This document shows, piece by piece, positions 48,995 through 58,881 of a stretch of DNA of 64,000 nucleotides (position 1 is its first letter; every line of letters starts with the position of its first letter). The stretch is from Verrucomicrobiaceae bacterium (lineage in GTDB: Bacteria > Verrucomicrobiota > Verrucomicrobiia > Verrucomicrobiales > Verrucomicrobiaceae), in NCBI GenBank assembly GCA_015075365.1, contig JABTUN010000003.1, positions 496,001-560,000 of the forward strand, given 5' to 3'. Both the position numbers and the translations under genes were made by a program. Below the pieces are notes generated by a model. It saw only the letters and a list, made by a program, of their open reading frames with translations. It searched no databases and was not told the origin of the DNA.

Positions 48995-51637
48995 TCATGC
49001 CTGACGCAATTTGCGCCTCGAAAACCATTTCCTTACCTCCTCCGCCCACAGCACGCTGCTGCCGATGAGGCCGAGGAGGAAGAAGTCGGCGAGCGGGATC
49101 GGGACGGTGTGGAAGATGTGATTAAGCGTGTCGGTGTAGATGACGAGAACATGCAGCAAGTTGCCGAGCACGAGGCCGCCGATGAGCCAGCGGTTCTTCA
49201 AGACGTCGAGGCTGAGGCTTGATTGGAGGGCGCTGCGGCAGTTCAGCACGTTGAACCACTGGCTGATGGCCACCAGCGTGAAGGTCTCCGTCTGCACGAG
49301 TTCGAACGGCACGCCGCTTTGCAGCCGCCAGATGAAGAAACTTATGATGGCGGCCACGCTGGTGCTAACCATGAGCGCCATGCGTTGCCACATAGCCTTT
49401 GTGATGAGCGGCTCGCCCACCGGTGTCGGCTTGCGGCGCATTTCATCGCCTTCGAGGCCTTCCATGATGAGGTTCACGGTCACGGTGCCTTCGGTGACGA
49501 TGTTGATCCAAAGGATCTGCACCGCGGCGAGCGGCAGCGGATAACCGCACATCAACGTCAGCAGCAGCACGATGACCTCATCAATGCTCGTGGCGAAGAG
49601 GAAGAGCACCACCTTCTTGAGGTTCTGATACACGAGGCGGCCTTCCTCGACGGCTTTGACGATGGTGGCGAAGTTGTCGTCGGTGATGACGATCTTGGCC
49701 GCGCCTTTCGCCACCTCGGTGCCGGTGATGCCCATCGCCACGCCCACATCTGCTGTGGCGAGCGCAGGCGCGTCGTTCACGCCATCACCGGTCATCGCGA
49801 CGACTTGTTTCTGCGATTGGAAGGCCTCCACGATCCGCAGCTTTTGCGCCGGATGCACGCGCGCGAAGACGGAGATGCGGTCAAGGTTTGCACGCAGGTC
49901 CTGCTCGGGCATCAGTTCCAGTTCCGCGCCATCCACAGCGATGTCGCCAGGCTTCGCGATGCCCAAAGCGGTCGCGATGGCGAGTCCGGTGGCCTTGTGA
50001 TCGCCCGTGACCATCACGGGGCGGATTCCCGCGTCCTGGCACTCGGCGACGGCGCTTTTCACTTCATCACGCGGCGGGTCCATCTGGCCCAAAAGGCCCA
50101 AAAAGCGCAGTTGGCCGCGAAACGGCTCAAAACCGGCTTTTTCGTCGATTTGCCCGTTTTCGAGTTCCGCGACCGCGAGCACGCGAAGGGCCTGCGCGGC
50201 CATTTCATTCGCCAGAGCGACCGGTTGAGCATCGCAGAAGGGCAGCAGGCATTCCGGCGCGCCTTTGACGATGACGCGCGTGCCGTTTTGCGTGGCCATC
50301 ATCTTCGTGGCGGAGTCGAAGGGCAGCTCGGCATGACGCGGATGCGCTTTGCGCAGCGTTTCCGGCTCGATGCAGCCTTTCAGAGCCACGGTGAGCAGCG
50401 CGGCCTCGGTGGGATCGCCGAGAGCACGCCAGCGCGTGTCCTCGGCATCCGGCGGCACAAGTTGCGCGTCGTTGCAAAGCACACAGGCCTCCAAAAGACG
50501 ACGCAGCGCGGGATCGTCGATTTCGTTGCCTTCGTGAAGAAATCGACCTTCCGGCGAATAACCCGCTCCGGTGGCCTCGATGCGTCGGCCATCCGGCAAC
50601 ACGAGCGTGGTGACGGTCATCTCGTTCTTCGTGAGCGTGCCCGTTTTGTCGCTGCAAATGATGCTCGTCGATCCCAGCGTCTCCACGGCCGCGAGACGGC
50701 GCACGATGGCTCCGCGCCGCGCCATGCGCTGCATGCCGACCGCGAGAGCAATGGTCATCGCCACGGGCAGCCCCTCCGGCACCATCGAGACCATCTGGCT
50801 GATGGCGACCATGAAAATATCCACGAACGGAATGCCGCGCATGAGCCCGAAGGCCAGCACGAGGGCAAACAAAACGATGCTGGCCGCCACGAGCCATTGC
50901 CCGAACTGCGCGAGGCGTGTTTCGAGCGGCGTCTTCGGCTCCTCCGCCGTCGCGGTCATGCGGGCGATCTTCCCGACCTCCGTTTGCAACCCGGTGGCGA
51001 CGACGACGGCCTTTCCACGGCCTGCCGTGAGATGCGTGCCGGAGTAGATCATGTTTTTTCGATCACCCAGGCCCGCGTCCTCCGGTAGAATGCCCGTGTG
51101 TTTCAAAACAGGCAGCGACTCGCCCGTGAGCGCCGCCTCCGTGGCCTCCAAAGCGGCGGCTTCGAGCAAACGCGCATCCGCGCCGACTTGATCACCCGCA
51201 GCGAGCAAGAGGATGTCTCCCGGCACGAGATCACGCGCCTCGATGATGGCTTCATGCCCGTCACGCACCACGCGCACCTTGAGCGACGACAGTTTTCTCA
51301 ACGCCGCCATCGAATGCTCCGCGCGACCTTCCTGCACCGCGCCGATGACCGCATTGATGAAAACGACGACGAGAATGACGACTGCATCGCTCGCATGGCT
51401 CATCGCGAAGGAAATAATCGCCGCGACAAAGAGGATGTAGATCAGCGGACTGGCGAATTGAGCCGCAAAGACCTTCCACATCGGCTTGTGCGCCTCTTCC
51501 GGCAGCTCGTTCGGGCCATGCTGCACGAGGCGTGCGGCGGCCTCGGCGGAGGTGAGGCCGGTTTGAGAGTCGCTTTGGATCGCGAGCAGCGCATCAACTG
51601 CGCTTTCCGTATGCCAGGGACGAGGTGCGGGAGGCAT
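48995..51637 (-). CDS. type II cation-transporting P-type ATPase
   Basis: 880 residues from the ATG complementary to 51635-51637 (MPPAPRPWHTESAVDALLAI). N-terminal cation-ATPase domain, A-domain TGES (EAALTGESLPVLK), M4 with VPEGLPVAMTIAL, phosphorylation site DKTGT (D330), TGDHKATGLAIA and TGDGVNDAPALATADVGVAM hinge. Signature is of Ca2+/Mg2+-type pumps (PacL-like); the ion is not certain. Upstream in-frame 30 residues are not conserved. Confidence 0.9.
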   Translation of the reverse strand: MPPAPRPWHTESAVDALLAIQSDSQTGLTSAEAAARLVQHGPNELPEEAHKPMWKVFAAQFASPLIYILFVAAIISFAMSHASDAVVILVVVFINAVIGAVQEGRAEHSMAALRKLSSLKVRVVRDGHEAIIEARDLVPGDILLLAAGDQVGADARLLEAAALEATEAALTGESLPVLKHTGILPEDAGLGDRKNMIYSGTHLTAGRGKAVVVATGLQTEVGKIARMTATAEEPKTPLETRLAQFGQWLVAASIVLFALVLAFGLMRGIPFVDIFMVAISQMVSMVPEGLPVAMTIALAVGMQRMARRGAIVRRLAAVETLGSTSIICSDKTGTLTKNEMTVTTLVLPDGRRIEATGAGYSPEGRFLHEGNEIDDPALRRLLEACVLCNDAQLVPPDAEDTRWRALGDPTEAALLTVALKGCIEPETLRKAHPRHAELPFDSATKMMATQNGTRVIVKGAPECLLPFCDAQPVALANEMAAQALRVLAVAELENGQIDEKAGFEPFRGQLRFLGLLGQMDPPRDEVKSAVAECQDAGIRPVMVTGDHKATGLAIATALGIAKPGDIAVDGAELELMPEQDLRANLDRISVFARVHPAQKLRIVEAFQSQKQVVAMTGDGVNDAPALATADVGVAMGITGTEVAKGAAKIVITDDNFATIVKAVEEGRLVYQNLKKVVLFLFATSIDEVIVLLLTLMCGYPLPLAAVQILWINIVTEGTVTVNLIMEGLEGDEMRRKPTPVGEPLITKAMWQRMALMVSTSVAAIISFFIWRLQSGVPFELVQTETFTLVAISQWFNVLNCRSALQSSLSLDVLKNRWLIGGLVLGNLLHVLVIYTDTLNHIFHTVPIPLADFFLLGLIGSSVLWAEEVRKWFSRRKLRQA

Positions 51638-51857
51638 GAGGCGAGCATAACCTGCCCACAGGTATCCGCCATGACCGCCTGAGAAAAGCAGCAGGACGAT
51701 TTGCCTGACAATTTTCGCCCGAAGCATGCCAAGCCGGGAAAAGACTCCTGCGGGCCTGGATGCGATTCTATCCCCGCAAGCGCAGCTTTAGAAGCTCGAA
51801 CCGGCGCGGGCTTTTGAGGCTCTTCATTCCGCCGGGCATTCAACCCTCATTCAAACC

Positions 51858-52307
51858 ATGAACAGTCTGACACAATGGAACCCCTTCCGGGATTTCACGG
51901 AATGGGAGAACCGCCTGAGCCGCGCCCTAGGAATCGGTGCGCGAGCAGGCAATGGCAAGGAATCCATCTCCGTGGCGCAATGGTCGCCCGCGGTGGACAT
52001 TTCCGAGGACGACAAGGAGTTCCTCGTCAAAGCGGAGCTGCCTGAGCTCAAGAAAGAGGAGATCAAGGTCTCCGTGGAAAACGGCGAGCTGAGCATCACA
52101 GGCGAGCGCAAGTTCGAGAAGGAGGAGAAAGAGAAGAAATACCACCGGATCGAGCGCTCCTATGGCAGCTTCATGCGCAGTTTCACACTGCCTGACAATG
52201 TGAGCGCGGACAAGGTCAGCGCCGAGTTCAAGGACGGCCTGCTGCTCGTGCACCTGCCAAAAACGGAGGTTGTGAAGCCAAAGTCGGTGCAGGTGGCGGT
52301 GAGTTGA
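51858..52307 (+). CDS. Hsp20 small heat shock protein
   Basis: 149 residues. N-terminal MNSLTQWNPFRDFTEWENRL, then the alpha-crystallin domain WSPAVDISEDDKEFLVKAEL to SVENGELSITGERKFEKEEK, SAEFKDGLLLVHLPK (the L-x-V/I-H-L-P-K signature). ATP-independent holdase. Followed by a strong stem-loop. Confidence 0.92.
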   Translation: MNSLTQWNPFRDFTEWENRLSRALGIGARAGNGKESISVAQWSPAVDISEDDKEFLVKAELPELKKEEIKVSVENGELSITGERKFEKEEKEKKYHRIERSYGSFMRSFTLPDNVSADKVSAEFKDGLLLVHLPKTEVVKPKSVQVAVS

Positions 52308-52334
52308 CCGGTGCCTTGCAGCGCATGCTTCGTC

Positions 52335-52369
52335 CACGCGGCAGGGGGTGCCCTGCCGCGTGCTTGTTT
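52335..52369 (+). terminator. strong stem-loop terminator after hsp20
   Basis: 12-bp perfect stem CACGCGGCAGGG / CCCTGCCGCGTG with a GGTG loop, followed by CTTGTTT. It separates convergent genes and probably ends both. Confidence 0.8.
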
Positions 52370-53013
52370 CAGAAGCGCACGCGCAGCCAGCTGTCGATGA
52401 TGGATTCGTGGTCCCAGGTGGCGCTGATGCGGGAGGAAAGGATCATGTAAAAGAGGTCAAGTTCGGCCTGCCGGCCAGTTTTGAAGGTGAGTCCGAGCGG
52501 GATGAGGCGGTTTTCGGTCCATGGGCGGCGGTGGAGGTCGGTGAGCCACTCATTGCTGGCAAAAACGCGCGTCAGCGGCCCGAGCGGCCGCGGCAGCGTC
52601 CAGGCGAGCTGAAGGCGATGGCGCAGGCGGTGCGTGGTGAAGCTCTCCTCCTCGTTCCAGCGCCACTCCATGCGGTTGCGCAGTTCCAGGGAGAGGTGCG
52701 GGGTGAGGTCGAAGTGAGGATTGATCTCCAACTCGGGACGAAACTGCATGAAGCGATCCTGCGTGCGGGTGTTCTCAATACGCAGCAACGAGAGGCCGAT
52801 GCCTGCATCCAGCCAAGGAAGCAGCGTCTGGCGAAAGCGCGGGCTGGCGATCTGCACGTGCGCGCCTTCGCCGGTGTCGAGGTGGTTGCCGAGGAACAGC
52901 CAGGCCCGGCGGGCGTCATCCCGCCAGAAGTCCAGCGAGGACCAGGCCCACCATTCGTCCGCGTGGACGGCATGGGCGAGCAGGAGGGGCCAGACAAAGA
53001 AAAGCAGTCTCAT
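52369..53013 (-). CDS. DUF2490-like outer-membrane protein
   Basis: 214 residues with a Sec signal (MRLLFFVWPLLLAHAVHA). The mature part has alternating beta strands with aromatic girdle residues (RFMQFRPELEINPHFDLTPH, LELRNRMEWRWNEEESFTTH), typical of a small beta-barrel of the DUF2490 kind. The last residue is Phe (SWLRVRF), which fits an outer-membrane barrel. Function unknown. Confidence 0.75.
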   Translation of the reverse strand: MRLLFFVWPLLLAHAVHADEWWAWSSLDFWRDDARRAWLFLGNHLDTGEGAHVQIASPRFRQTLLPWLDAGIGLSLLRIENTRTQDRFMQFRPELEINPHFDLTPHLSLELRNRMEWRWNEEESFTTHRLRHRLQLAWTLPRPLGPLTRVFASNEWLTDLHRRPWTENRLIPLGLTFKTGRQAELDLFYMILSSRISATWDHESIIDSWLRVRF

Positions 53014-53087
53014 GGACTGGGCGGCAGAGAATGAAGGATGCCAGGTTCACAAAATGAGCGCGGCGAATGACAGGCAGGTGAAGATCA

Positions 53088-54707
53088 GTGGCTTGGCAGA
53101 TTCGCCGGGACACGCCAGAATCTCATCCTGTGATCCCACCCGACACCCAGCGCGTGCTCGACTTTCTTGGCGACGCACGATCCTATCCGCATCGTCCTGC
53201 CTCGGTGACGATGGTGCAGACGCATGCGTCGTGGGTCTTCCTCGCGCCGCCCCTTGTCTTCAAGATGAAGAAGCCGGTGAACTTTGGCTTCCTCGACTTC
53301 TCAACGCTCGAAAAGCGCCGGGTGGACTGTGAAAACGAGGTGACGCTGAACCGCCGCCTCGCGCCGGGCGTTTACCTCGGCGTGGAGCCGGTCTGTGAGG
53401 GGCCGGACGGCCCGTGCCTGGGCGGCATGGGGCCTGTGCTGGAGTGGGTGGTGAAAATGCGGCAGATGGACGCGCGGCAGTTTCTCAGCCAGCGCCTGCG
53501 CCGTGGTGAGGTGGATGAGGCGATGATCGGACGCGTCGTGGAGCGCCTGGAGGCGTTTTATCGCACGCAGCCGCCGCTGCCCCTGGCGGAGGTGGCGCAG
53601 GCGTGCCGGCGGCTGGAAGAGTGCGTGCGCGGCAACTTCAGCGCCGCTCTCGAATTCACCGGGCACAGCCTCTCCGGCCCGGCGCTGGCGGCCATCGAGG
53701 CATTCAGCACCACTTTTGAGGACCACTGGCGCTCCCTGCTCGAATCACGCGCCCGGAACGGCTGGATTCGTGACGGCCACGGGGATCTGCACAGCGAGCA
53801 CATCCACATCAGCACGGACACGGTGGACATCTATGACTGCACGGAGTTCAACGACGCGTTCCGCCATATCGACGTGGCCTGTGACGTGGCCTTTCTGGCG
53901 ATGGACCTCGACTTTCACGAGCGCCCGGAGCTCTCGCGCCTTTTTGTGACACAGTTCGCCGCGCACATGCGTGACAGCGAACTGGAGTTGCTGATGGACT
54001 TCTACAAATGCTATCGCGCCTGCGTGCGTGGCAAGGTGGAGAGCCTGCACAGCATGGGCGAGACGGTGGGGGCGGTGGAGCGCACGGCCAGTCTCGACCT
54101 GGCGCGGCGTTACTTCCGGCTGGCACTGCGGTATGCGCTGGGAGGATCGAGTCCGCGCGTATGGGTGTGCATGGGACGCGTGGCATCGGGAAAATCTGCC
54201 CTTGCGGATGCCCTGGGCCGGGAAACGGGCTGGCGGGTGGTGTCTTCCGACCGAGTGCGTAAATCGCTGGCCGGCGTGCCCTTGACCGTGCGCGGTGGTC
54301 AGGAGGAGCGCGCGCGGCTTTATTCTGTCGAGATGACACAGCGCGTGTATGACGAGCTGTGGCGCGTCGCGCAGAGTGAGGTGGAGCAGGGACGCAGTGT
54401 GATCCTTGATGCCACGTTCTCGCTTCGCGCCCAGCGTGACGCGATGAGGCAGAAAGGGGGCCTCATCACCTGGATTGTAGCCGAGGCAGGCGATTCCATG
54501 ACGCTGCGCCGTCTTCGTGAGCGTGAAAACGGGGGCGGTGTGGTCTCCGATGCGCGCGTGGAGGATCAGGCGGCGCTGAACAGCCGGTTCGAGCCGCCCG
54601 ATGAACTGCCCGCAGGTGAATGGCTGCGCATCACCACCGAATCGGAGACGGAGACCACGCTGGAGCGCCTGATGGTGGAAATCGCCACGCGAAACGCGCG
54701 GACTTGA
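53088..54707 (+). CDS. bifunctional APH-like / P-loop kinase fusion
   Basis: 539 residues (GTG at 53088; a GTG at 53130 giving VIPPDTQRVLDFL is an alternative). The N-terminal ~340 residues are an aminoglycoside-phosphotransferase-like kinase (NGWIRDGHGDLHSEHIHIST, catalytic Asp; DCTEFNDAFRHIDVACDVAF). The C-terminal ~165 residues are a P-loop kinase (MGRVASGKSALADALGRETG, SVILDATFSLRAQRDAMRQK). This fusion is a known conserved family; its substrate is unknown. Confidence 0.85.
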   Translation: MAWQIRRDTPESHPVIPPDTQRVLDFLGDARSYPHRPASVTMVQTHASWVFLAPPLVFKMKKPVNFGFLDFSTLEKRRVDCENEVTLNRRLAPGVYLGVEPVCEGPDGPCLGGMGPVLEWVVKMRQMDARQFLSQRLRRGEVDEAMIGRVVERLEAFYRTQPPLPLAEVAQACRRLEECVRGNFSAALEFTGHSLSGPALAAIEAFSTTFEDHWRSLLESRARNGWIRDGHGDLHSEHIHISTDTVDIYDCTEFNDAFRHIDVACDVAFLAMDLDFHERPELSRLFVTQFAAHMRDSELELLMDFYKCYRACVRGKVESLHSMGETVGAVERTASLDLARRYFRLALRYALGGSSPRVWVCMGRVASGKSALADALGRETGWRVVSSDRVRKSLAGVPLTVRGGQEERARLYSVEMTQRVYDELWRVAQSEVEQGRSVILDATFSLRAQRDAMRQKGGLITWIVAEAGDSMTLRRLRERENGGGVVSDARVEDQAALNSRFEPPDELPAGEWLRITTESETETTLERLMVEIATRNART

Positions 54708-54731
54708 CCAGCGGCGCATCGGGGGCACAGC

Positions 54732-55553
54732 ATGCGCCTCATGCCACAGTGGTTTGTCGAGCTTCATCCCGCCTGGCAGGCGTTCCTGGCCTGCCTCTTC
54801 ACCTGGGGCGTCACGGCTTTGGGGGCGTCGCTGGTGTTTTTCTTCAAGGCGATGAACCGCCGTGTCATGGACGGCATGATGGGCTTTGCGGCCGGTGTGA
54901 TGATCGCCGCCAGCTTTTGGTCACTGCTGGCGCCGGCCATCGAGATGGCGCGGGGGCAGGGCGTGCCGCCGTGGTGGCCCGCAGCCGCTGGATTTGTGCT
55001 GGGCGGCCTGTTTCTGTGGGGCATGAATTTCGTGCTGCCGCACCTGCACATCGACTATCCAATGGCGGAGGCCGAGGGGGTGAGGACCACCTGGAGGCGC
55101 GGCGTGCTCGTGGTGCTGGCGATCACGCTGCACAACATTCCCGAGGGCCTGGCCGTGGGGGTGGCCTTTGGTGCGGTGCAGGCGGGTCTGGATTGCGGCA
55201 CGCTGGGGGCGGCGGTGGCGCTGGCGATCGGTATTGGCCTGCAAAACTTTCCGGAGGGAGCTGCCGTGGCGATGCCGCTGCGTCGCGAGGGCATGAGCAG
55301 GGGGAAATCCTTCTGGTATGGGCAGCTCTCCGCCGCCGTGGAGCCTGTGGCCGCGGTGGCGGGAGCGCTGGCGGTCATGCAGATGCACGCGCTGCTGCCC
55401 TACGCGCTTTCCTTCGCCGCCGGGGCCATGATGTATGTCGTGGTGGAGGAACTGATCCCGGAGGCACAGCGCGAGCGCAACATGCACACGACCACCCTGG
55501 GCGCGATGGCCGGCTTCACCGTGATGATGGTGCTGGACGTGGCGCTGGGCTGA
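54732..55553 (+). CDS. ZIP-family metal transporter
   Basis: 273 residues, eight predicted membrane helices. ZIP motifs: LHNIPEGLAVGVAFG (TM4) and QNFPEGAAVAMPLRREGM (TM5), with VVEELIPEAQRERNMHTTTL near the end, as in ZupT/GufA. Imports Zn2+ or related divalent metals. Its stop is adjacent to that of the convergent CbpM-like gene. Confidence 0.9.
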   Translation: MRLMPQWFVELHPAWQAFLACLFTWGVTALGASLVFFFKAMNRRVMDGMMGFAAGVMIAASFWSLLAPAIEMARGQGVPPWWPAAAGFVLGGLFLWGMNFVLPHLHIDYPMAEAEGVRTTWRRGVLVVLAITLHNIPEGLAVGVAFGAVQAGLDCGTLGAAVALAIGIGLQNFPEGAAVAMPLRREGMSRGKSFWYGQLSAAVEPVAAVAGALAVMQMHALLPYALSFAAGAMMYVVVEELIPEAQRERNMHTTTLGAMAGFTVMMVLDVALG

Positions 55554-55796
55554 TCACCGCCGTGCGCGCAGGTCCTGGCGCAACTGCTCCACCTCCTCCA
55601 GCAGGTGTTGCAGCAGTTTGATACCACTGAGATTCATCTCGCAGGTTTCGCGCAAGTGCTCCAGCCGTCGCAGGCAGCGCACCGTGTCGTCATCGAACTG
55701 CGGATGGATGATGCCGTGCTCCTGATACTGCACGAGCGTCTGGGTGGAGATGCCTGTCATCTGGGCGAGCACTTCGAGGGTGTAGGTTTCGTTCAT
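55554..55796 (-). CDS. cbpM: CbpM-like MerR-type chaperone modulator
   Basis: 80 residues. MerR-type HTH (TLEVLAQMTGISTQTLVQYQ, HGIIHPQ) and a short coiled helix (KLLQHLLEEVEQLRQDLRA). It follows a CbpA/DnaJ gene by 1 base, the CbpA-CbpM arrangement, in which CbpM inhibits the J-protein. Confidence 0.84.
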   Translation of the reverse strand: MNETYTLEVLAQMTGISTQTLVQYQEHGIIHPQFDDDTVRCLRRLEHLRETCEMNLSGIKLLQHLLEEVEQLRQDLRARR

Positions 55797-55797
55797 C

Positions 55798-56778
55798 TCA
55801 GGCGCGTGGGTTGAAGGTGGAAGTGGCGCGGAGTTTTTCCCATAGCTCGCGCTCGGCGGTGGTGACGCGCTCTGGCAGCACGATGTTGATCATCACAAAG
55901 TAGTCGCCTCGCTCGCCCGTCTTGCCCTTTGGCAGGCCTTTGCCGCGCACACGGAGCTGCTGGCCGTCGTTCGAGCCCGCGGGGACGCGCAATTTGATGC
56001 TGCCGTCGAGCGTCGGCACGATGACCTCCGCACCCAGCACGGCCTCCCACGGGGCCACGTTGAGGTCGTGCAGCACATCCGCGTCACGTGTGGTGAAGTC
56101 CGGATGCGCGGCGTGGCGCACGCGTAGATACAGATCGCCTGCCTCGCCTCCATTCCGCCCGGGCTCGCCCTGGCCGGGCACGCGGATGCGCCGGCCATCG
56201 GTGGCTCCGGGCGGGATGCGCACCTGGAACTCATGCGTCTCCACCGCACCGGTCTGGCGGTTGACCGTTTGCATGGAAATGGGCCGCAAGGTGCCGTGCA
56301 TGGCTTCCTCCAGCGTCACCAGGATGTCGCCCTCGATGTCGTGGCCGCGGCGTGCGCGTGCCCTGGTGGTGGACCTTGGCATCGTTTCGGGCTCAAAGTC
56401 CTGCGGGAAGCCATAGCGGCTCCCGCCGCTGAAGTACTGCTCGAAGAAGTCGCTGAAGCCGGTGCCGCCGAAGTGGAACTCCTGCGCGCTGCCGCCCCCG
56501 GGGCCTTCCGCGTACTGCCAGCCGGGTGGCGGCTCGTGTCCGCCCGCCTCATTCCAGCGCGCGCCGAGCACATCGTACTTTTTGCGCTTCTCCGGGTCGC
56601 TAAGCACCTCGTTGGCCTCGTTGATCTCCTTGAACTTTTCCTCCGCTGCCTTCTTGTCCGTCGCAGTGTCGGGATGGTGCTGCCGGGCGAGCTTGCGGAA
56701 GGCTTTCTTGATGTCATCAGGACTCGCGTCGCGCGGGACGCCGAGTGTGGCGTAGTAGTCTTTGAACTGGGCGGGCAT
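55798..56778 (-). CDS. cbpA: CbpA-type J-domain co-chaperone
   Basis: 326 residues. J domain 5-70 with the HPD motif (RKLARQHHPDTATDKKAAEE), a Gly/Phe-rich linker (GSAQEFHFGGTGFSDFFEQY), and two C-terminal substrate-binding domains (IPPGATDGRRIRVPGQGEPG; VPAGSNDGQQLRVRGKGLPK). No zinc-finger, so CbpA class. Stimulates DnaK. Co-transcribed with cbpM. Confidence 0.92.
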   Translation of the reverse strand: MPAQFKDYYATLGVPRDASPDDIKKAFRKLARQHHPDTATDKKAAEEKFKEINEANEVLSDPEKRKKYDVLGARWNEAGGHEPPPGWQYAEGPGGGSAQEFHFGGTGFSDFFEQYFSGGSRYGFPQDFEPETMPRSTTRARARRGHDIEGDILVTLEEAMHGTLRPISMQTVNRQTGAVETHEFQVRIPPGATDGRRIRVPGQGEPGRNGGEAGDLYLRVRHAAHPDFTTRDADVLHDLNVAPWEAVLGAEVIVPTLDGSIKLRVPAGSNDGQQLRVRGKGLPKGKTGERGDYFVMINIVLPERVTTAERELWEKLRATSTFNPRA

Positions 56779-56939
56779 GGTTGTCGGTTAGTGAGGAAAA
56801 TGAACGCGGCCCATGAATCTGTCATGGCGATTCATTGCTCCGGGATTGCCTGGGAGAGGCGCAGGCCGGCACGGTGCTCCGAAGCATGGCCTCCAGGGGC
56901 TGCAAGCGCGCAAAGCAGCCTGGCCTGGCGCTGGTGGCC

Positions 56940-57656
56940 TTATGCCTTCAGTCCGCGTGCACGCTGCCTCGGCATGGAGGCAGTCTCCGCGGCCTGATGG
57001 AACTCCACGATGTTCGACGCGGCCTTTGAGTCCTCGATCAGATTGACGATTTCGATCCCGGCGCGCTCCAGATCATGCATCAGGGAGCGCGCCCGCGCGC
57101 TGAGAAACGCATAGCCCAGGTAAGCGGGAATCGCGATCACGAGACCGAGCGCGGCGGTGATCAGGCTTTGATAGACCCCGTGGGCCACATCCGCAGGCGT
57201 GGTGAGACCGTTGGAGGAGTAGAGCTTTGTGAAGCTGTCCAGCAGTCCGATCAACGTGCCCAGCAGTCCGATCAGCGGCCCAATGTGTGCGATGGCGTTC
57301 AACAAACTAAGAAAGCGCTCGAAACGGGGTACTTCGAGCTGGCCAGCCTCCTGCACGATCTCTTTGAGCTGCTCGCGTGGTGCCTGGTGGCGCAGCAGGG
57401 CGGCGTGGATCACGCGCCCGGCGGGCACCCGTGTGGCCACGCACTCCTGCAGGGCCTCCGCGTAGTTCCGGCGGCTGATCAGCGTGGCCAGCCCGGCCAG
57501 AAACTCTCCGATGTTCATGCTCGCACGATGGAAATAAGCCATGCGCTCCACGAAAATCGCCCCCGCCAGGCAGAGGCACGCCAGGAGGAGCCAGACGAGC
57601 GGGCCGCCCTTTGAAACAAGTTCCAAGGGACCGGTGGTGCTGCTGAGATCAATCAT
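56940..57656 (-). CDS. ExbB/TolQ/MotA-family proton channel protein
   Basis: 238 residues from the ATG complementary to 57654-57656 (MIDLSSTTGPLELVSKGGPL). Three membrane helices (VWLLLACLCLAGAIFVERMA; AHIGPLIGLLGTLIGLLDSF; ITAALGLVIAIPAYLGYAFL) with the conserved TxxAD-type TPADVAHGVYQSLITAALGL. Partners an ExbD/TolR protein, not seen here. Uses proton motive force to energise outer-membrane transport. Confidence 0.86.
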   Translation of the reverse strand: MIDLSSTTGPLELVSKGGPLVWLLLACLCLAGAIFVERMAYFHRASMNIGEFLAGLATLISRRNYAEALQECVATRVPAGRVIHAALLRHQAPREQLKEIVQEAGQLEVPRFERFLSLLNAIAHIGPLIGLLGTLIGLLDSFTKLYSSNGLTTPADVAHGVYQSLITAALGLVIAIPAYLGYAFLSARARSLMHDLERAGIEIVNLIEDSKAASNIVEFHQAAETASMPRQRARGLKA

Positions 57657-57794
57657 GTTCGGGAGAGTGGTAGCAACTTGCAGGCCGGAAATGGAAAGTT
57701 CAAGGCTCAATCTTGCGTGTGGCCGGGTCCGCTGGGCAGCCGGGGAGGGGGCGTGTTCCTCAAAATCGGCGCGGCGGACCGGCCTGGGAAGCAC

Positions 57795-58406
57795 TCACCG
57801 CGCCTCCGCCGCCAGTTTCTCGATCCATTTGCCGAGGTCGGGCGGCTGGAAAGCGCGCATGCGGCCGAGGAGCGTGGCGGGATCGGACTCGACGAGCACG
57901 CAGCGGGCGTGCTCGGGCTTTAGGAAGCCGGCGTGGCTCATGTGGTGGATGAAATCCACCAGACCGTCAAAAAAGCCGCCCAGGTTCAAGAGGCCGACGG
58001 GTTTGTTGTGAAAGGCGAGTTGAAGCCAGGTGAGCGTCTCGAAAAGCTCGTCGAGTGTGCCAAAACCACCCGGCAGGGCGATGAAGCCGTCGCTGAGATC
58101 GACCATCATCTGCTTCCGCTCATGCATGCTGCGCACGACATGCAGCTCCGTGACGCCGCGATGCCCGAGCTCCTTTTCCAGCAGCGATTGCGGGATCACG
58201 CCGATCACCTCGCCACCCGCCGAGAGCGCGCCATCCGCCACCGCGCCCATGAGGCCGACATTCCCGCCTCCATAGACGACTCCAAGGCCCTGTTTCGCGA
58301 GGAAGGCACCCAGCTCATGCGCGGCGGCCTTGTGCGCGGGATCGTTTCCCGGATTGGAGCCGCAATAGACACAGATTCTTCGCAAGATGGAGGTCATGAC
58401 CGGCAT
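57795..58406 (-). CDS. LOG family protein (TIGR00730-type phosphoribohydrolase)
   Basis: 203 residues; ATG at 58406 or the third codon-following ATG giving MTSILRRICVYCGS. Motifs: VYCGSNPG, VYGGGNVGLMG, SMHERKQMM and PGGFGTLDELFE, the PGGxGTxxE signature of lysine decarboxylase-like LOG proteins. Hydrolyses nucleoside 5'-monophosphates or cytokinin ribotides. Divergent from queD. Confidence 0.9.
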   Translation of the reverse strand: MPVMTSILRRICVYCGSNPGNDPAHKAAAHELGAFLAKQGLGVVYGGGNVGLMGAVADGALSAGGEVIGVIPQSLLEKELGHRGVTELHVVRSMHERKQMMVDLSDGFIALPGGFGTLDELFETLTWLQLAFHNKPVGLLNLGGFFDGLVDFIHHMSHAGFLKPEHARCVLVESDPATLLGRMRAFQPPDLGKWIEKLAAEAR

Positions 58407-58475
58407 GGGAGAGCGGAAAGTCCTCTTTGCAATCCGGGCGGGCCTAATCGAAGACTGATTTCCCTTTTACCGACC

Positions 58476-58841
58476 ATGCGCGCCCGCATCATCAAAGATT
58501 TCCGTTTCGAAGCCGCCCAAACGCTGCCCAACCTGCCGTGCGACCACAAATGCACGAAGATGCACGGCCACAGCTTCAAGGTGGAGATTGCCGTGGAGGG
58601 GGAGGTCAATCCCAAGATCGGCTGGGTCTATGACCACGCGGAGATTTCCAAGGCGATGAAGCCGATCATGGACCGCCTGGATCACAGCTATCTCAATGAG
58701 ATCGAGGGCTTGGAGAACCCCACCATCGAGAACATGGCCGCCTGGCTGTGGCAGAAACTCGCCCCGCAACTGCCGGGGCTGGCGGAAATCGTGATTCATG
58801 AGACACCGAGCGCGCGCTGCGTGTTCCGCGGGGAGTTTTGA
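58476..58841 (+). CDS. queD: 6-carboxytetrahydropterin synthase QueD
   Basis: 121 residues from the ATG at 58476. Zinc/catalytic motif LPCDHKCTKMHGHSFKVEI, WVYDHAEISKAMKPIMDRLD, HSYLNEI and the C-terminal EIVIHETPSARCVF. Second step of queuosine/preQ0 synthesis. Length standard. Confidence 0.92.
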   Translation: MRARIIKDFRFEAAQTLPNLPCDHKCTKMHGHSFKVEIAVEGEVNPKIGWVYDHAEISKAMKPIMDRLDHSYLNEIEGLENPTIENMAAWLWQKLAPQLPGLAEIVIHETPSARCVFRGEF

Positions 58842-58881
58842 CCACTGGCAAAAACGGGCTGCTTCGACTAGAATCTGCGCC

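Noticed and set aside
49223..51088. + strand open frame of 621 codons
   Set aside because: Antisense to the P-type ATPase; no recognisable domain.
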